Below are positions 29,098 through 39,969 of a DNA stretch of 64,000 nucleotides, one piece after another. The first letter of the stretch is position 1. Every line of letters starts with the position of its first letter. The notes below the pieces were generated by a model. That model worked only from the letters and a program-made list of their open reading frames with translations. It did not search any database and had not been told where the DNA came from. Both the position numbers and the translations under genes were made by a program. The stretch comes from Peribacillus frigoritolerans (GTDB lineage: Bacteria; Bacillota; Bacilli; Bacillales; Bacillaceae). Location of the stretch: the NCBI RefSeq assembly GCF_004358755.1, contig NZ_SMZY01000001.1, positions 248,001 to 312,000 on the forward strand. The letters run 5' to 3'.

Positions 29098-29753
29098 TGT
29101 CCCCATTATCTGCCTGTCGGTTCTAAACTGGTATTTCTGCTTCACACAATGTCCAGCTCCACTTCCTAGCCCTCGGCCAGAACAAATTCCCCCAAAAAGG
29201 CGGAATCCGTACTTTTCGGAGGAATTCTTATTTGTCTGTCGGGTCTGAACTGGTATTTCTGCATCACACATTGTCCAGCTCCACTTCCTAACTCCTCGGT
29301 CAGAACAGATTCGCCATTAAAGGCAAAAAGCGCCTTTAATGGCGAATCTTTATCTGCCTGTCGGAGCTAAACGGGCTTTTAGCTTCACACATTGTCCAGC
29401 TCCATCGCCCAACTCCTCGGCCAGAACGTCTCAGCCTGAAAAGTCAAACCCGGACTTTCCAGTCTGAGCCTTTTCTGTCTGTCGGAGCTAAACTGGATTT
29501 TTCTGTTCACACATTGTCCAGCTCCACCTCCTAACTCCTCGGTCAGAACAGATTCGCCATTAAAGGCAAAAAGCGCCTTTAATGGCGAATCTTTATCTGC
29601 CTGTCGGAGCTAAACGGGCTTTTAGCTTCACACATTGTCCAGCTCCATCGCCCAACTCCTCGGCCAGAACGTCTCAGCCTGAAAAGTCAAACCCGGACTT
29701 TCCAGTCTGAGCCTTTTCTGTCTGTCGGAGCTAAACGGGCGGTTCCGCTTTTC
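29098..29753 (+). repeat. Tandem array of palindromic intergenic repeats (5 full units plus a truncated first)
   Basis: The marker TGTCCAGCTCC occurs at 29150, 29272, 29393, 29515 and 29636, a period of 121-122 bp. Each unit has the left flank GTCCAGCTCCA...CTCGGCCAGAAC, a palindromic core, and the right flank CTGTCTGTCGGAGCTAAACGGGC. Units 2 and 4 share one core (18-bp perfect stem at 29307-29324 and 29332-29349). Units 3 and 5 share another (29430-29468). Unit 1 has a third. Units 2-3 and 4-5 are nearly identical, showing a 243-bp duplication. Lies between the yqeY terminator and the yqeZ promoter. Confidence 0.92.
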
Positions 29754-29775
29754 TAATAAGAATTTTTCCTAAAAA

Positions 29776-29804
29776 CGAAACCTATACTTAAGTTGAAACG
29801 TATT
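29776..29804 (+). promoter_or_regulatory. Candidate SigW (ECF) promoter of yqeZ-floA-yqfB
   Basis: CGAAAC (29776-29781), a 17-nt spacer and CGTATT (29799-29804) resemble the SigW consensus TGAAAC-N16-CGTA. The orthologous yqeZ-yqfA-yqfB operon of B. subtilis is part of the SigW envelope-stress regulon, which supports the reading. Confidence 0.6.
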
Positions 29805-29844
29805 ACTGTTAAACCTTACGATTGAAAGGGGGCTTGCGATTCAA

Positions 29845-31173
29845 TTGGTGGGAAATCATAACCGTTTATTTCACATATTATTTGGATTTGTTTTGTTTCT
29901 TTCCTTGTTTGGCAGCGCGTATATGCCCGCTGCAGATAATCATTCTGAAAAAGTGGCGGTCATCCCAATTGAAGAAACCGTTGAAAAAGGGTTGTCACAA
30001 TTTATTAAAAGATCTTTTAAGGAAGCAAGAGCTGAAAATGCTGACCACATTATCCTCGATATAAATACTCCGGGCGGAGCGGTTGATGCAGCACTTGAAA
30101 TCGCGGACACAATAAGAGCATCAGAAATCCCAGTAACCGCTTTTATTGACAGACGGGCATTATCGGCTGGAGCTTATATTGCCTTAAATGCTGACCAGAT
30201 TTACATGGTTCCTGGAGCCAAGATGGGTTCTGCGGCAATTATTGATCTCGAGGGTAATACCGCTGATAAAAAAGCGGAATCTCTCTGGCTGGCTGAAATG
30301 AAAGAATCTGCGGAACAGAATAACAGAGATTCAAAATATGCCCTTGCGATGGCTGACCCTGATGTTGACCTTCCAGAGTTTGGGGCAGGCAAGGGTGATT
30401 TATTGACATTGACTGCAGAGCAGGCGGTAGAGGTAAACTATGCAGAAGGTATCGCTGAGAATCTGAACAGTTTGTTAAAAGAACTGAACTTAAGTTCTGC
30501 TGAAGTAATTGATATTGAAGTAAGCTTCGCTGAAAAAGTAGCAAGATTTGTGACCAATCCCATTGTGATTCCGATTCTGCTTTCGATTGGAAGTCTAGGA
30601 CTTATCGTTGAATTATACAGTCCTGGCTTTGGGCTGCCGGGCTTCATGGGACTATCCTCGCTGTTTCTGTTCTTTTACGGGCATTATATTGCGGGGCTGG
30701 CAGGGCTTGAAACTGTGATTTTGTTCATCGTTGGATTAATTCTGGTGGCCGCTGAGTTTTTTGTTCCCGGCGGAATTATAGGTTTTATTGGGTTTGGAGC
30801 GATCCTATTAAGCTTTTTCATCGCAACCGATGATATTGCATATATGGCATTTTCATTAGGTGTGGCACTACTCGTTGCCGTATTGGCAGCCATCATATTT
30901 GTAAAGGTGTTTGGAAAACGTATGAATATATTTAAAAAACTGATCTTGCGTGATTCTACAAATACTGAAAGCGGGTATGTTTCAAACCGGAACCGTCTTG
31001 AGCTGATCGGAAAAACCGGCATTGCCCTCACGTCAATGAGGCCATCTGGAACAGCACTCATAGACGATGAACGAATCGATGTTGTGACAGAAGGCACGTA
31101 TATTACTAAAGATCAAAAAATAAAAGTTGTTAAAGTCGAAGGCTCTCGTGTTGTTGTGAGAGAAATCCTTTAA
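29845..31173 (+). CDS. yqeZ: NfeD-family membrane-bound serine protease YqeZ
   Basis: A protein of about 442 residues. An N-terminal signal/anchor helix is followed by a ClpP-like protease domain (about 35-215) with [13 protein letters not shown], where Ser is the likely nucleophile. Four to five membrane helices and a C-terminal OB-fold NfeD domain (about 380-442) follow. Such proteins work with flotillins, and floA is next. AAAGGGGG lies 12 nt before the TTG at 29845; GTG at 29848 or ATT at 29839 could also serve as start. Confidence 0.9.
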   Translation: MVGNHNRLFHILFGFVLFLSLFGSAYMPAADNHSEKVAVIPIEETVEKGLSQFIKRSFKEARAENADHIILDINTPGGAVDAALEIADTIRASEIPVTAFIDRRALSAGAYIALNADQIYMVPGAKMGSAAIIDLEGNTADKKAESLWLAEMKESAEQNNRDSKYALAMADPDVDLPEFGAGKGDLLTLTAEQAVEVNYAEGIAENLNSLLKELNLSSAEVIDIEVSFAEKVARFVTNPIVIPILLSIGSLGLIVELYSPGFGLPGFMGLSSLFLFFYGHYIAGLAGLETVILFIVGLILVAAEFFVPGGIIGFIGFGAILLSFFIATDDIAYMAFSLGVALLVAVLAAIIFVKVFGKRMNIFKKLILRDSTNTESGYVSNRNRLELIGKTGIALTSMRPSGTALIDDERIDVVTEGTYITKDQKIKVVKVEGSRVVVREIL

Positions 31174-31189
31174 TACAAGGAGGAGTACA

Positions 31190-32182
31190 ATGGATCCGTC
31201 ATTGCTATTAACATTAGGCTTAATTGTTATAGGAGTTATATTAATAGGTGTTTTATTTACATTTGTACCGATTACACTGTGGATCTCAGCACTTGCTGCA
31301 GGTGTTCGAATCAGCATCTTCACCCTTATTGGAATGAGGCTTCGACGCGTAAGCCCAAACCGGATCATTAATCCATTAATTAAAGCGCATAAAGCAGGAC
31401 TTGGTGTTACGATTAATCAGCTTGAGAGTCATTATTTAGCAGGAGGAAATGTTGACCGTGTAGTTAATGCCTTAATTGCCGCAGAACGTGCGAATATCGA
31501 GCTGTCTTTTGAACGATGCGCAGCCATTGACCTTGCTGGACGGGATGTTTTAGAGGCCGTTCAAATGAGTGTAAATCCTAAGGTTATTGAAACGCCGTTT
31601 ATCGCCGGTGTAGCGATGGACGGTATTGAAGTGAAGGCTAAAGCCCGCATCACGGTGCGTGCAAATATTGAACGGTTAGTCGGGGGCGCAGGCGAAGAAA
31701 CGATTATTGCCCGTGTAGGTGAAGGAATCGTCAGTACAATCGGTTCTTCCGGCAATCACAAAAAAGTCCTTGAGAATCCTGATATGATTTCTCAAACGGT
31801 GTTAAATAAAGGGCTGGATTCCGGCACTGCTTTTGAAATCCTGTCAATTGACATCGCGGACGTTGATATCGGCAAAAATATCGGAGCCATCTTGCAGACC
31901 GATCAGGCTGAGGCAGATAAGAAGATTGCCCAGGCTAAAGCTGAAGAACGCCGTGCAATGGCGGTCGCTCTTGAGCAGGAAATGAATGCAAAAACGCAGG
32001 AAATGAGAGCGAAAGTAGTGGAAGCGGAAGCAACGGTTCCGCTTGCAATGGCTGAAGCATTGCGAAATGGTAAAATTGGTGTAATGGACTACATGAATTT
32101 TGAGAATATAAATGCCGATACAGATATGAGAGATTCAATCGGAAAGTTATCAAAAGATCAGCCGGATCATGATAATAAATAG
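31190..32182 (+). CDS. floA: Flotillin-like protein FloA
   Basis: A 330-residue scaffold of functional membrane microdomains, also tied to envelope-stress protection. A hydrophobic hairpin at about residues 4-40 anchors it; the SPFH-like core and an Ala/Glu/Lys/Gln-rich coiled coil (about 230-290, [17 protein letters not shown]) follow. AAGGAGGAG precedes the ATG. Second gene of the putative SigW operon, with its partner NfeD protein upstream. Confidence 0.95.
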   Translation: MDPSLLLTLGLIVIGVILIGVLFTFVPITLWISALAAGVRISIFTLIGMRLRRVSPNRIINPLIKAHKAGLGVTINQLESHYLAGGNVDRVVNALIAAERANIELSFERCAAIDLAGRDVLEAVQMSVNPKVIETPFIAGVAMDGIEVKAKARITVRANIERLVGGAGEETIIARVGEGIVSTIGSSGNHKKVLENPDMISQTVLNKGLDSGTAFEILSIDIADVDIGKNIGAILQTDQAEADKKIAQAKAEERRAMAVALEQEMNAKTQEMRAKVVEAEATVPLAMAEALRNGKIGVMDYMNFENINADTDMRDSIGKLSKDQPDHDNK

Positions 32183-32210
32183 GAAAAGCTCGAAGAGGAG
32201 GTGCTGAAGA

Positions 32211-32657
32211 ATGGAATTAGTAGATTTTATTCTTACCAATCCATTAGTTATTGCGGGCCTGATCTTTGTTTTATCATCCTTATTCGGCAAAAAAAAGAGG
32301 GAAAGACAGCAGCGGAGGCAAAAGGAGAAACCAGCATCCGCTGCGCCTGTCCCTTCAATTGATCAGACCGCAAATCATCAGCCGGCTAAAGAACGCATGA
32401 AGGAAGCGATTCAAACTATTGAATCCAGATACCAGGCAGCAAAAACGGATTCTAGTGAGCTTGGAAATGAAATTGGCTCACCAGCTGATGAAATGAAAAC
32501 GGAAATTGTGACTGTTTCCAAAATCAGTAAGCCTGAGCGTGCGAAAGCAAACCATGTCATCAATAAAGATAATGTCGTTCAAGGTTTTATCTGGAGTGAA
32601 ATTCTCGGTCCGCCCAGATCTAAAAAGCCTCATCCTTCTGCAAAACGCCGAGTTTAA
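32211..32657 (+). CDS. Small membrane protein in the yqfB position, unknown function
   Basis: A 148-residue product. One N-terminal helix (about residues 5-23) is followed by a very basic stretch (KKKRERQQRRQKEK), a variable Ala/Pro/Gln linker, and a distinct C-terminal motif VVQGFIWSEILGPPRSKKP. By position it corresponds to B. subtilis yqfB of the yqeZ operon, though I do not claim sequence identity. It may be a cytosol-facing accessory of FloA/NfeD, by inference from the operon. A strong GAGGAGGTG site precedes the ATG. Confidence 0.8.
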   Translation: MELVDFILTNPLVIAGLIFVLSSLFGKKKRERQQRRQKEKPASAAPVPSIDQTANHQPAKERMKEAIQTIESRYQAAKTDSSELGNEIGSPADEMKTEIVTVSKISKPERAKANHVINKDNVVQGFIWSEILGPPRSKKPHPSAKRRV

Positions 32658-32670
32658 AAAAGAAGTGTTA

Positions 32671-32718
32671 GAACCCCCTTTTTGCTCATACATATGAGAT
32701 GAGAGGGGGTTCTTTTTT
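32671..32718 (+). terminator. Terminator-like hairpin whose right arm is the yqfC ribosome binding site
   Basis: GAACCCCC (32671-32678) pairs with GGGGGTTC (32705-32712), followed by T6. The same AGAGGGGG bases form the only ribosome binding site for yqfC (ATG 32719). The element can both end the yqeZ operon and hide the yqfC site. A CATACA motif lies in the loop. Confidence 0.75.
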
Positions 32719-33006
32719 ATGGCGAAAAAATGGCGACAGCAAGTAGCGAAATGGATCTCACGAACAGTAGAAATACCCCAGGATGTCATGATGGATCTTC
32801 CCCGTATCACGATGATCGGCCAAATACATATTTATATTGAAAATCATAGAGGGCTGCTCACTTTTACAGATAATGAACTGCGGCTTCTGCTTAAACAGGG
32901 ACAGCTTCAGATTAAAGGCGAGGCCTTTGTCATAAAAGCGATTTTGCCCGAAGAAATTCTTCTGCAGGGGAAAATCGATCAAGTCAATTACTTAGAGCAA
33001 TCATGA
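32719..33006 (+). CDS. yqfC: Sporulation protein YqfC
   Basis: A 95-residue member of the YqfC/YabP family. The conserved core MLDLPRITMIGQ-like segment and IHIYIENHRGLL is present. In B. subtilis the gene is SigE-controlled and forms a pair with yqfD; its role is unclear. YabP-family proteins take part in spore coat or signalling. The ATG lies 9 nt after AGAGGGGG, which is inside a hairpin. Confidence 0.92.
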   Translation: MAKKWRQQVAKWISRTVEIPQDVMMDLPRITMIGQIHIYIENHRGLLTFTDNELRLLLKQGQLQIKGEAFVIKAILPEEILLQGKIDQVNYLEQS

Positions 33007-33022
33007 ACATAGGAGGATCACG

Positions 33023-34207
33023 ATGAAAAACCAATGGATGCATTTCTTTTACGGTGTCATAAAAGTCACAATAACAGGGAGGGGAACGGAAAGGTTTATT
33101 AATGACTGCATCAGGAAGGATGTCCCTGTGTGGAATGTAAGAAGAGAAGGAGAGGCGGTCTCTTTTTTTATTCGGCTGAAAGATGTACATGCCATCCGGG
33201 CTGCAGCTCGCAAAAATGAATGCAAATGCTCTTTGAAGAAAGTGTCGGGCCTGCCTTTTCTCGTTCAGAAATCCTTAAAAAACAGCGGTTTTGTCATTGG
33301 ATTCGCATTGTTTTTCACCGTTATTCTCCTTTTATCCAACATGATCTGGGGAATCGATATTAAGGGAGCTAAGCCAAGTACGGAGCATCTTATTAGGAAA
33401 GAACTTGATGCTATGGGCGTGAAGGTGGGGAAATTGCAGTTCCTTACGCTTGATCCGGATTCCATTCAAAAAAATTTGACAAACAATATTAAAGAGCTTA
33501 CCTGGGTTGGAGTTGAACTGAAGGGCACAAATTATCATTTTGAAGTTGTTGAGAAAAATGAACCGGAAAAAATCACATATTCAAGTCCGCAGCACATTGT
33601 TGCAAAGAAAAAAGCGATTATTACTAAAATGTATGTTGAAAAAGGACAGCCTGCGGTCACTATAAATGAGCATGTAAAAAAAGGACAGATGCTTGTTTCC
33701 GGATTAATAGGCAATGAGAACAATCAGCAGAAGGTGGCAGCGAAAGCGGAGATACTCGGAGAAACCTGGTATCAAGCTGAAGTGGATGTACCTATTAACA
33801 CAACGTTTAATGTTTTCTCAGGTGATGAAAAACGGAAGTATTATTTGGAATTTGGCTCTTGGCAGCTTCAGGTGTGGGGGTTTAAACAGGACATGTTTAA
33901 AGACTTTGAAGTGGAGGAAGACATAAGATCCATTAAATTTCTGAAGTGGAATCTGCCGATTGGATACGGCAAAAAAATATACCGTGAAAAAGAAATTGTA
34001 ACACGCAGTTACAGTAAAGAAGAAGCGCGAAAAGCGGGACTTGACCTGGGCAAGAAGAAATTAAAGAATGAATTGGGAGATGAAGCAGAAATAAAGGGTC
34101 AAAAAGTTTTGCACGAGACGAACGAGAATGGTAAAGTAAAACTAACAGTGCTCTACCAAGTTATAGAAAATATCGTAAAAACAACACCAATTGTTCAGGG
34201 AGATTAA
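33023..34207 (+). CDS. yqfD: Sporulation protein YqfD
   Basis: A 394-residue membrane protein. A cytosolic N-terminal domain (1-85) is followed by a helix at about 92-112 and a large C-terminal domain, probably on the outside. The C-terminal part starts with a POTRA-like segment (IKGAKPSTEHLIRKELDAMGVK). It is SigE-controlled in B. subtilis and conserved in spore formers; mechanism unknown. AGGAGG precedes the ATG, and phoH begins 3 nt after its stop. Confidence 0.92.
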   Translation: MKNQWMHFFYGVIKVTITGRGTERFINDCIRKDVPVWNVRREGEAVSFFIRLKDVHAIRAAARKNECKCSLKKVSGLPFLVQKSLKNSGFVIGFALFFTVILLLSNMIWGIDIKGAKPSTEHLIRKELDAMGVKVGKLQFLTLDPDSIQKNLTNNIKELTWVGVELKGTNYHFEVVEKNEPEKITYSSPQHIVAKKKAIITKMYVEKGQPAVTINEHVKKGQMLVSGLIGNENNQQKVAAKAEILGETWYQAEVDVPINTTFNVFSGDEKRKYYLEFGSWQLQVWGFKQDMFKDFEVEEDIRSIKFLKWNLPIGYGKKIYREKEIVTRSYSKEEARKAGLDLGKKKLKNELGDEAEIKGQKVLHETNENGKVKLTVLYQVIENIVKTTPIVQGD

Positions 34208-34210
34208 ATC

Positions 34211-35170
34211 ATGCCAGAAGAACTAGTTACGATAAATCAGCAATTAGAAAATCCAAATGAAGCCGTTGCTCTGTTTGGGAATAATGATGCACATTTAAAG
34301 CGTATGGAAGAGGAGCTGAACGTCTCCATTGTTACAAGAGGCGAAGCTTTTTATGTATCCGGGGACCCTGACAGCGTTCAGACAGTGAATGATGTTTTAA
34401 AATCGCTGCTGGTCCTGATACGAAAAGGAATCACTATTAGTGAACGCGACGTTCTATACGGAATCGAAATGGCAAAACGATTAAAACTTGATGAATTTGA
34501 AGCATTATATGTAGATGAGATCAGCAAAGATGCGAGGGGTAAATCAATCAGAGTGAAAACTCTTGGACAAAGACATTATATCTCTTCTATCAGAAATAAA
34601 GATCTTGTCTTTGGAATTGGGCCAGCAGGAACAGGGAAAACCTATCTGGCCGTTGTCATGGCAGTCAGCGCCTTAAAAAATAACGGGGTTAAAAAAATCA
34701 TTTTAACCAGGCCTGCCGTAGAAGCCGGTGAAAGCCTCGGCTTCCTTCCTGGTGATCTTAAGGAAAAAGTTGATCCTTATTTGCGTCCTCTTTATGATGC
34801 TTTGCATGATGTTCTTGGGATGGAGCACACACAAAGACTAATTGAAAGAGGAACGATTGAAATTGCACCTCTTGCATACATGAGAGGAAGAACGCTTGAT
34901 GATGCGTTTGTCATTTTAGATGAAGCCCAGAATACGACACCCGCTCAAATGAAGATGTTTTTGACGAGGCTTGGTTTTGGATCGAAAATGGTCATTACCG
35001 GGGATATCACACAGGTAGACTTGCCAAAAGGCGTAAAATCAGGACTTGCTGCCGCTAAAGAAACGTTAAGTGCAGTCAGCGGCATTGCTTTTAACGAACT
35101 GCAGCAATCAGATGTTGTTCGCCACCCGCTGGTTGCGAAAATCATCGAAGCATATGATCAGACAAAGTGA
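34211..35170 (+). CDS. phoH: PhoH-like ATPase
   Basis: A 319-residue P-loop ATPase related to the helicase domain of superfamily I. An N-terminal KH-like part (about 20-75) is followed by the Walker A GPAGTGKT at residues 137-144, Walker B FVILDEAQN near 235, and a TGDITQVDLP motif. PhoH is linked to RNA metabolism, often near ybeY, as here two genes away. Start ATG 34211; a terminator follows the stop. Confidence 0.94.
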   Translation: MPEELVTINQQLENPNEAVALFGNNDAHLKRMEEELNVSIVTRGEAFYVSGDPDSVQTVNDVLKSLLVLIRKGITISERDVLYGIEMAKRLKLDEFEALYVDEISKDARGKSIRVKTLGQRHYISSIRNKDLVFGIGPAGTGKTYLAVVMAVSALKNNGVKKIILTRPAVEAGESLGFLPGDLKEKVDPYLRPLYDALHDVLGMEHTQRLIERGTIEIAPLAYMRGRTLDDAFVILDEAQNTTPAQMKMFLTRLGFGSKMVITGDITQVDLPKGVKSGLAAAKETLSAVSGIAFNELQQSDVVRHPLVAKIIEAYDQTK

Positions 35171-35200
35171 CCCGACAGCCCGATTTCGGGTCACTTTTTT
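35164..35200 (+). terminator. Terminator after phoH
   Basis: 12-bp stem AAAGTGACCCGA / TCGGGTCACTTT, then T-run; the left arm begins within the last codons of phoH. Confidence 0.9.
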
Positions 35201-35232
35201 CATGATTGCAAAGGGGAGCAGGGGGTGATGTT

Positions 35233-37410
35233 ATGAAATTGAAGCAAAAGCCAAAACTTAATCAGCTGATCGATAAAATAAAGAATTATAAATTTATACA
35301 TATTTCGATGTATATTATGCTTGCCGCGGTTATTTTTGTCTCGCTATACAGCAATGTAAAGCCGGAAACAATTGATGTTGAACTTTTCACTTATTCAGAT
35401 CAAACGATCATTGCTCCTACGCAGGCTGATGATACTTATGAAACGGAAAACAAGCGCCAGGAAGCCTATGATGCAGTGGAAGATGAATATGTTCTAAGGA
35501 AAGACTATGTCGTAAATCGAGTAGAAGTCATAACATCCATTTTTGATTTTGTAAAAGAAACAAATAAAGAGGCAGCAGACGAAATAAAAATGCAGAATGA
35601 AAATGTTACTGAAGGGGAAGAAGTGTATTCTATATCTGCAGATGAAAAGCTTAAACGTTTAAAGGACAAGCTTACAGCGGACATTAGAGAAAAGATTCCT
35701 GATGAAGCCTTTAGAGCGCTGCTGGACTCTTCAGACAATGAATTGGCTATTGCAAGAGATGCCATCATTACTGCCGTTAATCGCGTAATGAGCGATGAAA
35801 TTCCTCTTCAGAAACAGGATGAAGCAAAGGACCTGGTAGAAGAGGATCTTAAGTCTTCTACACTTCGGGCTGACTTATCAAATGCAGCTGTACAGCTTGG
35901 AAGGTATGCTGTAATAGCAAACTATGTTTTTGATCTCGATGCAACGGAAGAGAAAAAGCAGCAGGCATATGATGATGTGAAAGAAGTACAGATAAAACAA
36001 GGCCAGATTCTTGTTGAAGAAGGCGGTTACATCAGCCGGGACATCTACCGAAAGCTTGATCTTGTCGGGCTTCTGGATAATCAGCTTGCACTAAAGCCAT
36101 TTGCAGGCCTTATGCTGATTATTCTTCTGATTATTGCCACACTCATTTATTATTTTGAAGCACCTGATAAGCCATCAGAGAGAAAGAATCATTCTCTTAT
36201 TCTTTATGTGTTAATTTTCAGTATTACAATCCTGGTTATAAAAATTATCAGTTTCTTTCAGGAGATTGATTATTCTAATGTAGGATATTTGGTCCCGGTC
36301 GCGATGGGTGCGATGCTTATTAAACTTCTTCTGCACGAAAGGCTTGCTATATTAACGAGCATTATTTTTGCCGTCTGCGGGAGCATTATCTTTAATGAAG
36401 GTGTCACGGGTACCTTCAATTTTACAATCGGTGTGTATTTCTTATTTGGAAGTATTGCAGGAGTTTTATTTCTGAATGAACAAAATGTCCGTTCAAGAAT
36501 TCTTCAGACAGGATTATTTGTAGCCTTGATCAATATCCTGACCATAACTTCTATTCTGTTAATGCAGAATGGAAGCTACTCAAACATTGAACTTGGTTCT
36601 TACTTTATCATGGCGCTTGCTTCGGGTCTTGTATCGTCCGTTTTGACGATCGGATTTATGCCGTTTTTTGAAACGGGATTTGGCATTCTTTCTACAATGA
36701 AATTAATTGAATTATCGAATCCAAACCATCCGCTGCTCCGCAAAATATTAACGGAAACACCGGGGACATACCATCACAGTGTCATGGTGGCAAACTTGTC
36801 TGAGGCAGCTTGTGAAGCAATTGGGGCGAATGGCCTTCTTGCTCGTGTGGGAGCCTATTACCATGATATTGGCAAAACAAAACGGCCTCAATATTTTATC
36901 GAAAATCAAATGAATATTGAAAATCCGCATGATAAATTGTCCCCTCAATTAAGCAAAAATGTGATTATTTCTCATGCGTCTGATGGTGCAGAGCTTCTCC
37001 GCAGGCACAAAATGCCAAAGGAATTTGTAGATATAGCAGAACAGCATCATGGAACGACTTTATTGAAGTTTTTCTATCATAAAGCAAAACAAAATCATCC
37101 GGATATTTATGAAGAAGAGTTTCGTTATCCGGGACCAAAACCTCAAACAAAAGAAATAGCTATTATTTCGATAGCAGACAGTGTTGAAGCCGCAGTCAGA
37201 TCGATGTCAAGTCCAACGCCGGACAAAATCGAAAAGCTTATTCGGGGCATCATAACAGACAGGCTTCAGGATCATCAGCTGAACGAATGCGATTTAACGC
37301 TCAGAGAGCTTGATATTATTGCAAAATCATTCAGCGAAACATTAAAAGGGATTTTCCATTCCAGAATTGAATATCCGGAAATTTCAAAACAGAAGGTGAA
37401 ACAAGCATGA
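35233..37410 (+). CDS. pgpH: 7TM-HD cyclic-di-AMP phosphodiesterase PgpH
   Basis: A 725-residue membrane enzyme (YqfF). One N-terminal helix, a large extracellular 7TMR-HDED domain (about 60-300), seven helices (about 300-490), and a C-terminal HD domain (about 505-700). The HD domain carries [21 protein letters not shown] (HD pair), ISHASDG and QHHGT, which hold two metals. It hydrolyses c-di-AMP to pApA. ATG at 35233 after AGGGGGTGAT. Overlaps ybeY by 4 nt. Confidence 0.95.
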   Translation: MKLKQKPKLNQLIDKIKNYKFIHISMYIMLAAVIFVSLYSNVKPETIDVELFTYSDQTIIAPTQADDTYETENKRQEAYDAVEDEYVLRKDYVVNRVEVITSIFDFVKETNKEAADEIKMQNENVTEGEEVYSISADEKLKRLKDKLTADIREKIPDEAFRALLDSSDNELAIARDAIITAVNRVMSDEIPLQKQDEAKDLVEEDLKSSTLRADLSNAAVQLGRYAVIANYVFDLDATEEKKQQAYDDVKEVQIKQGQILVEEGGYISRDIYRKLDLVGLLDNQLALKPFAGLMLIILLIIATLIYYFEAPDKPSERKNHSLILYVLIFSITILVIKIISFFQEIDYSNVGYLVPVAMGAMLIKLLLHERLAILTSIIFAVCGSIIFNEGVTGTFNFTIGVYFLFGSIAGVLFLNEQNVRSRILQTGLFVALINILTITSILLMQNGSYSNIELGSYFIMALASGLVSSVLTIGFMPFFETGFGILSTMKLIELSNPNHPLLRKILTETPGTYHHSVMVANLSEAACEAIGANGLLARVGAYYHDIGKTKRPQYFIENQMNIENPHDKLSPQLSKNVIISHASDGAELLRRHKMPKEFVDIAEQHHGTTLLKFFYHKAKQNHPDIYEEEFRYPGPKPQTKEIAIISIADSVEAAVRSMSSPTPDKIEKLIRGIITDRLQDHQLNECDLTLRELDIIAKSFSETLKGIFHSRIEYPEISKQKVKQA

Positions 37411-37886
37411 ATAAAATGATCATCGATATGGCAGATGAAACAGAATTGCTGACAGAAGAGCAGCTGGAAATGGTTGAAACGCTGCTACAGTTTGCAGCGG
37501 ATGCAGAAAGCATTGAACAGGATGCCGAGCTGTCTGTTACATTTGTGGACAATGAAAAAATAAAAGAAATCAATCGGGATTACCGCAGCAAAGACCAGGT
37601 TACAGATGTGATTTCTTTTGCCATGGAAGAGCAGGGGGAAGGTGAAGTTTCAATTGTAGGGGTGGACATGCCTCCGGTTTTAGGAGATATTATAATATCT
37701 GTCCCCCGTGCAGAAGAACAGGCAGAGGAATATGGTCATTCCTTTACAAGAGAGCTTGGATTTCTGGCTGTTCACGGCCTGCTCCATCTGCTTGGCTATG
37801 ATCACATGACAGAGGAAGAAGAGAAAAAAATGTTTGGAAAACAAAAAGAAATCCTGGATGCATATGGGCTCAAAAGAGAGATCTGA
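37407..37886 (+). CDS. ybeY: Endoribonuclease YbeY
   Basis: A 159-residue zinc RNase that matures the 3' end of 16S rRNA and takes part in ribosome quality control. Zinc ligands His 123, His 127 and His 133 lie in the [11 protein letters not shown] motif, with the conserved [15 protein letters not shown] earlier. It overlaps pgpH, and dgkA begins inside its 3' end, so the three are likely translated together. Confidence 0.95.
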   Translation: MNKMIIDMADETELLTEEQLEMVETLLQFAADAESIEQDAELSVTFVDNEKIKEINRDYRSKDQVTDVISFAMEEQGEGEVSIVGVDMPPVLGDIIISVPRAEEQAEEYGHSFTRELGFLAVHGLLHLLGYDHMTEEEEKKMFGKQKEILDAYGLKREI

Positions 37887-38235
37887 GCGGGAACGATTTA
37901 TTAGAAGTTTTTCATATGCGTGGGATGGGATAAAGAGCACGTTTGGAGCTGAACGGAATTTTCAAATACATACCGTGATCTGTATTCTTGTTACCGCGGC
38001 AGCCTTTCTCTTTCATATCAGTCTGACTGAATGGCTGATTATCCTTATATTAATGGGGGGAATGCTTTCGCTTGAGCTGATGAACACCGCGGCAGAGAGG
38101 CTTGTGGATCTTGTCACGGCAGAATATCATCCGCTTGCAAAGGCCGCTAAGGATGCTGCAGCAGGCGCGGTTTTGATTTATGCAGTGCTAGCAGTTATTA
38201 TAGGATTAATCATCTTTATCCCTAAAATTTTATGA
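37864..38235 (+). CDS. dgkA: Undecaprenol kinase (DgkA family)
   Basis: A 123-residue integral membrane kinase with three helices. It phosphorylates undecaprenol for the lipid carrier cycle in Gram-positive bacteria. The signature [13 protein letters not shown] is intact, as is the [15 protein letters not shown] motif. The ATG at 37864 gives the usual N-terminus; an ATG at 37858 would add two residues, and no strong ribosome binding site decides. Overlaps ybeY by 23 nt. Confidence 0.9.
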   Translation: MGSKERSERERFIRSFSYAWDGIKSTFGAERNFQIHTVICILVTAAAFLFHISLTEWLIILILMGGMLSLELMNTAAERLVDLVTAEYHPLAKAAKDAAAGAVLIYAVLAVIIGLIIFIPKIL

Positions 38236-39655
<1,420 letters not shown>

Positions 39656-39793
39656 TTTTAGAATTTGCTTTTAGCAAACCGCTTGATTTAACAAAATTTG
39701 TTTAACATGAAACGAAGGATCTCAGGTCAAGATAACGATATAGAAATTGGATTATAGCTTGCTTGTCTTAACGACAGAAAGGCGGGGGTTTAC

Positions 39794-39937
39794 ATGTTGG
39801 ATTTTACCTGGAAAGTCTTTATTCAAACAGGTAATATTGATACCTATCTTCTTTTTAAGGAACTGGAAAAAGATACTGGTGACGGACCCGATTCACACGA
39901 TCATGAGCTGGCTGAAGCTGACTTTCCAATTTCGTGA
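39794..39937 (+). CDS. yqzL: Small protein YqzL
   Basis: A 47-residue frame starting ATG at 39794, 5 nt after a GGCGGGGG ribosome binding site. The product begins MLDFTWKVFIQTGNIDTYL, has an acidic and histidine-rich middle, and ends ADFPIS. Length, both ends and the place between era and recO match B. subtilis YqzL. Function unknown. An overlapping longer frame starting at 39747 in another register has no ribosome binding site and is not credited. Confidence 0.88.
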   Translation: MLDFTWKVFIQTGNIDTYLLFKELEKDTGDGPDSHDHELAEADFPIS

Positions 39938-39969
39938 TCTGACCGAATCCTTCTGGATGGTGAGAAAGA

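Noticed and set aside
29098-29753. CRISPR array
   Set aside because: Units are about 121 bp with imperfect flanks, alternate units repeat the same core, and no cas genes are near. The layout is that of duplicated palindromic elements.
32671-32695. Firm SigE promoter for yqfC
   Set aside because: CATACA is present in the loop, but the matching -35 (GTGTTAGA) is poor, so it is kept only as a hypothesis in the findings.
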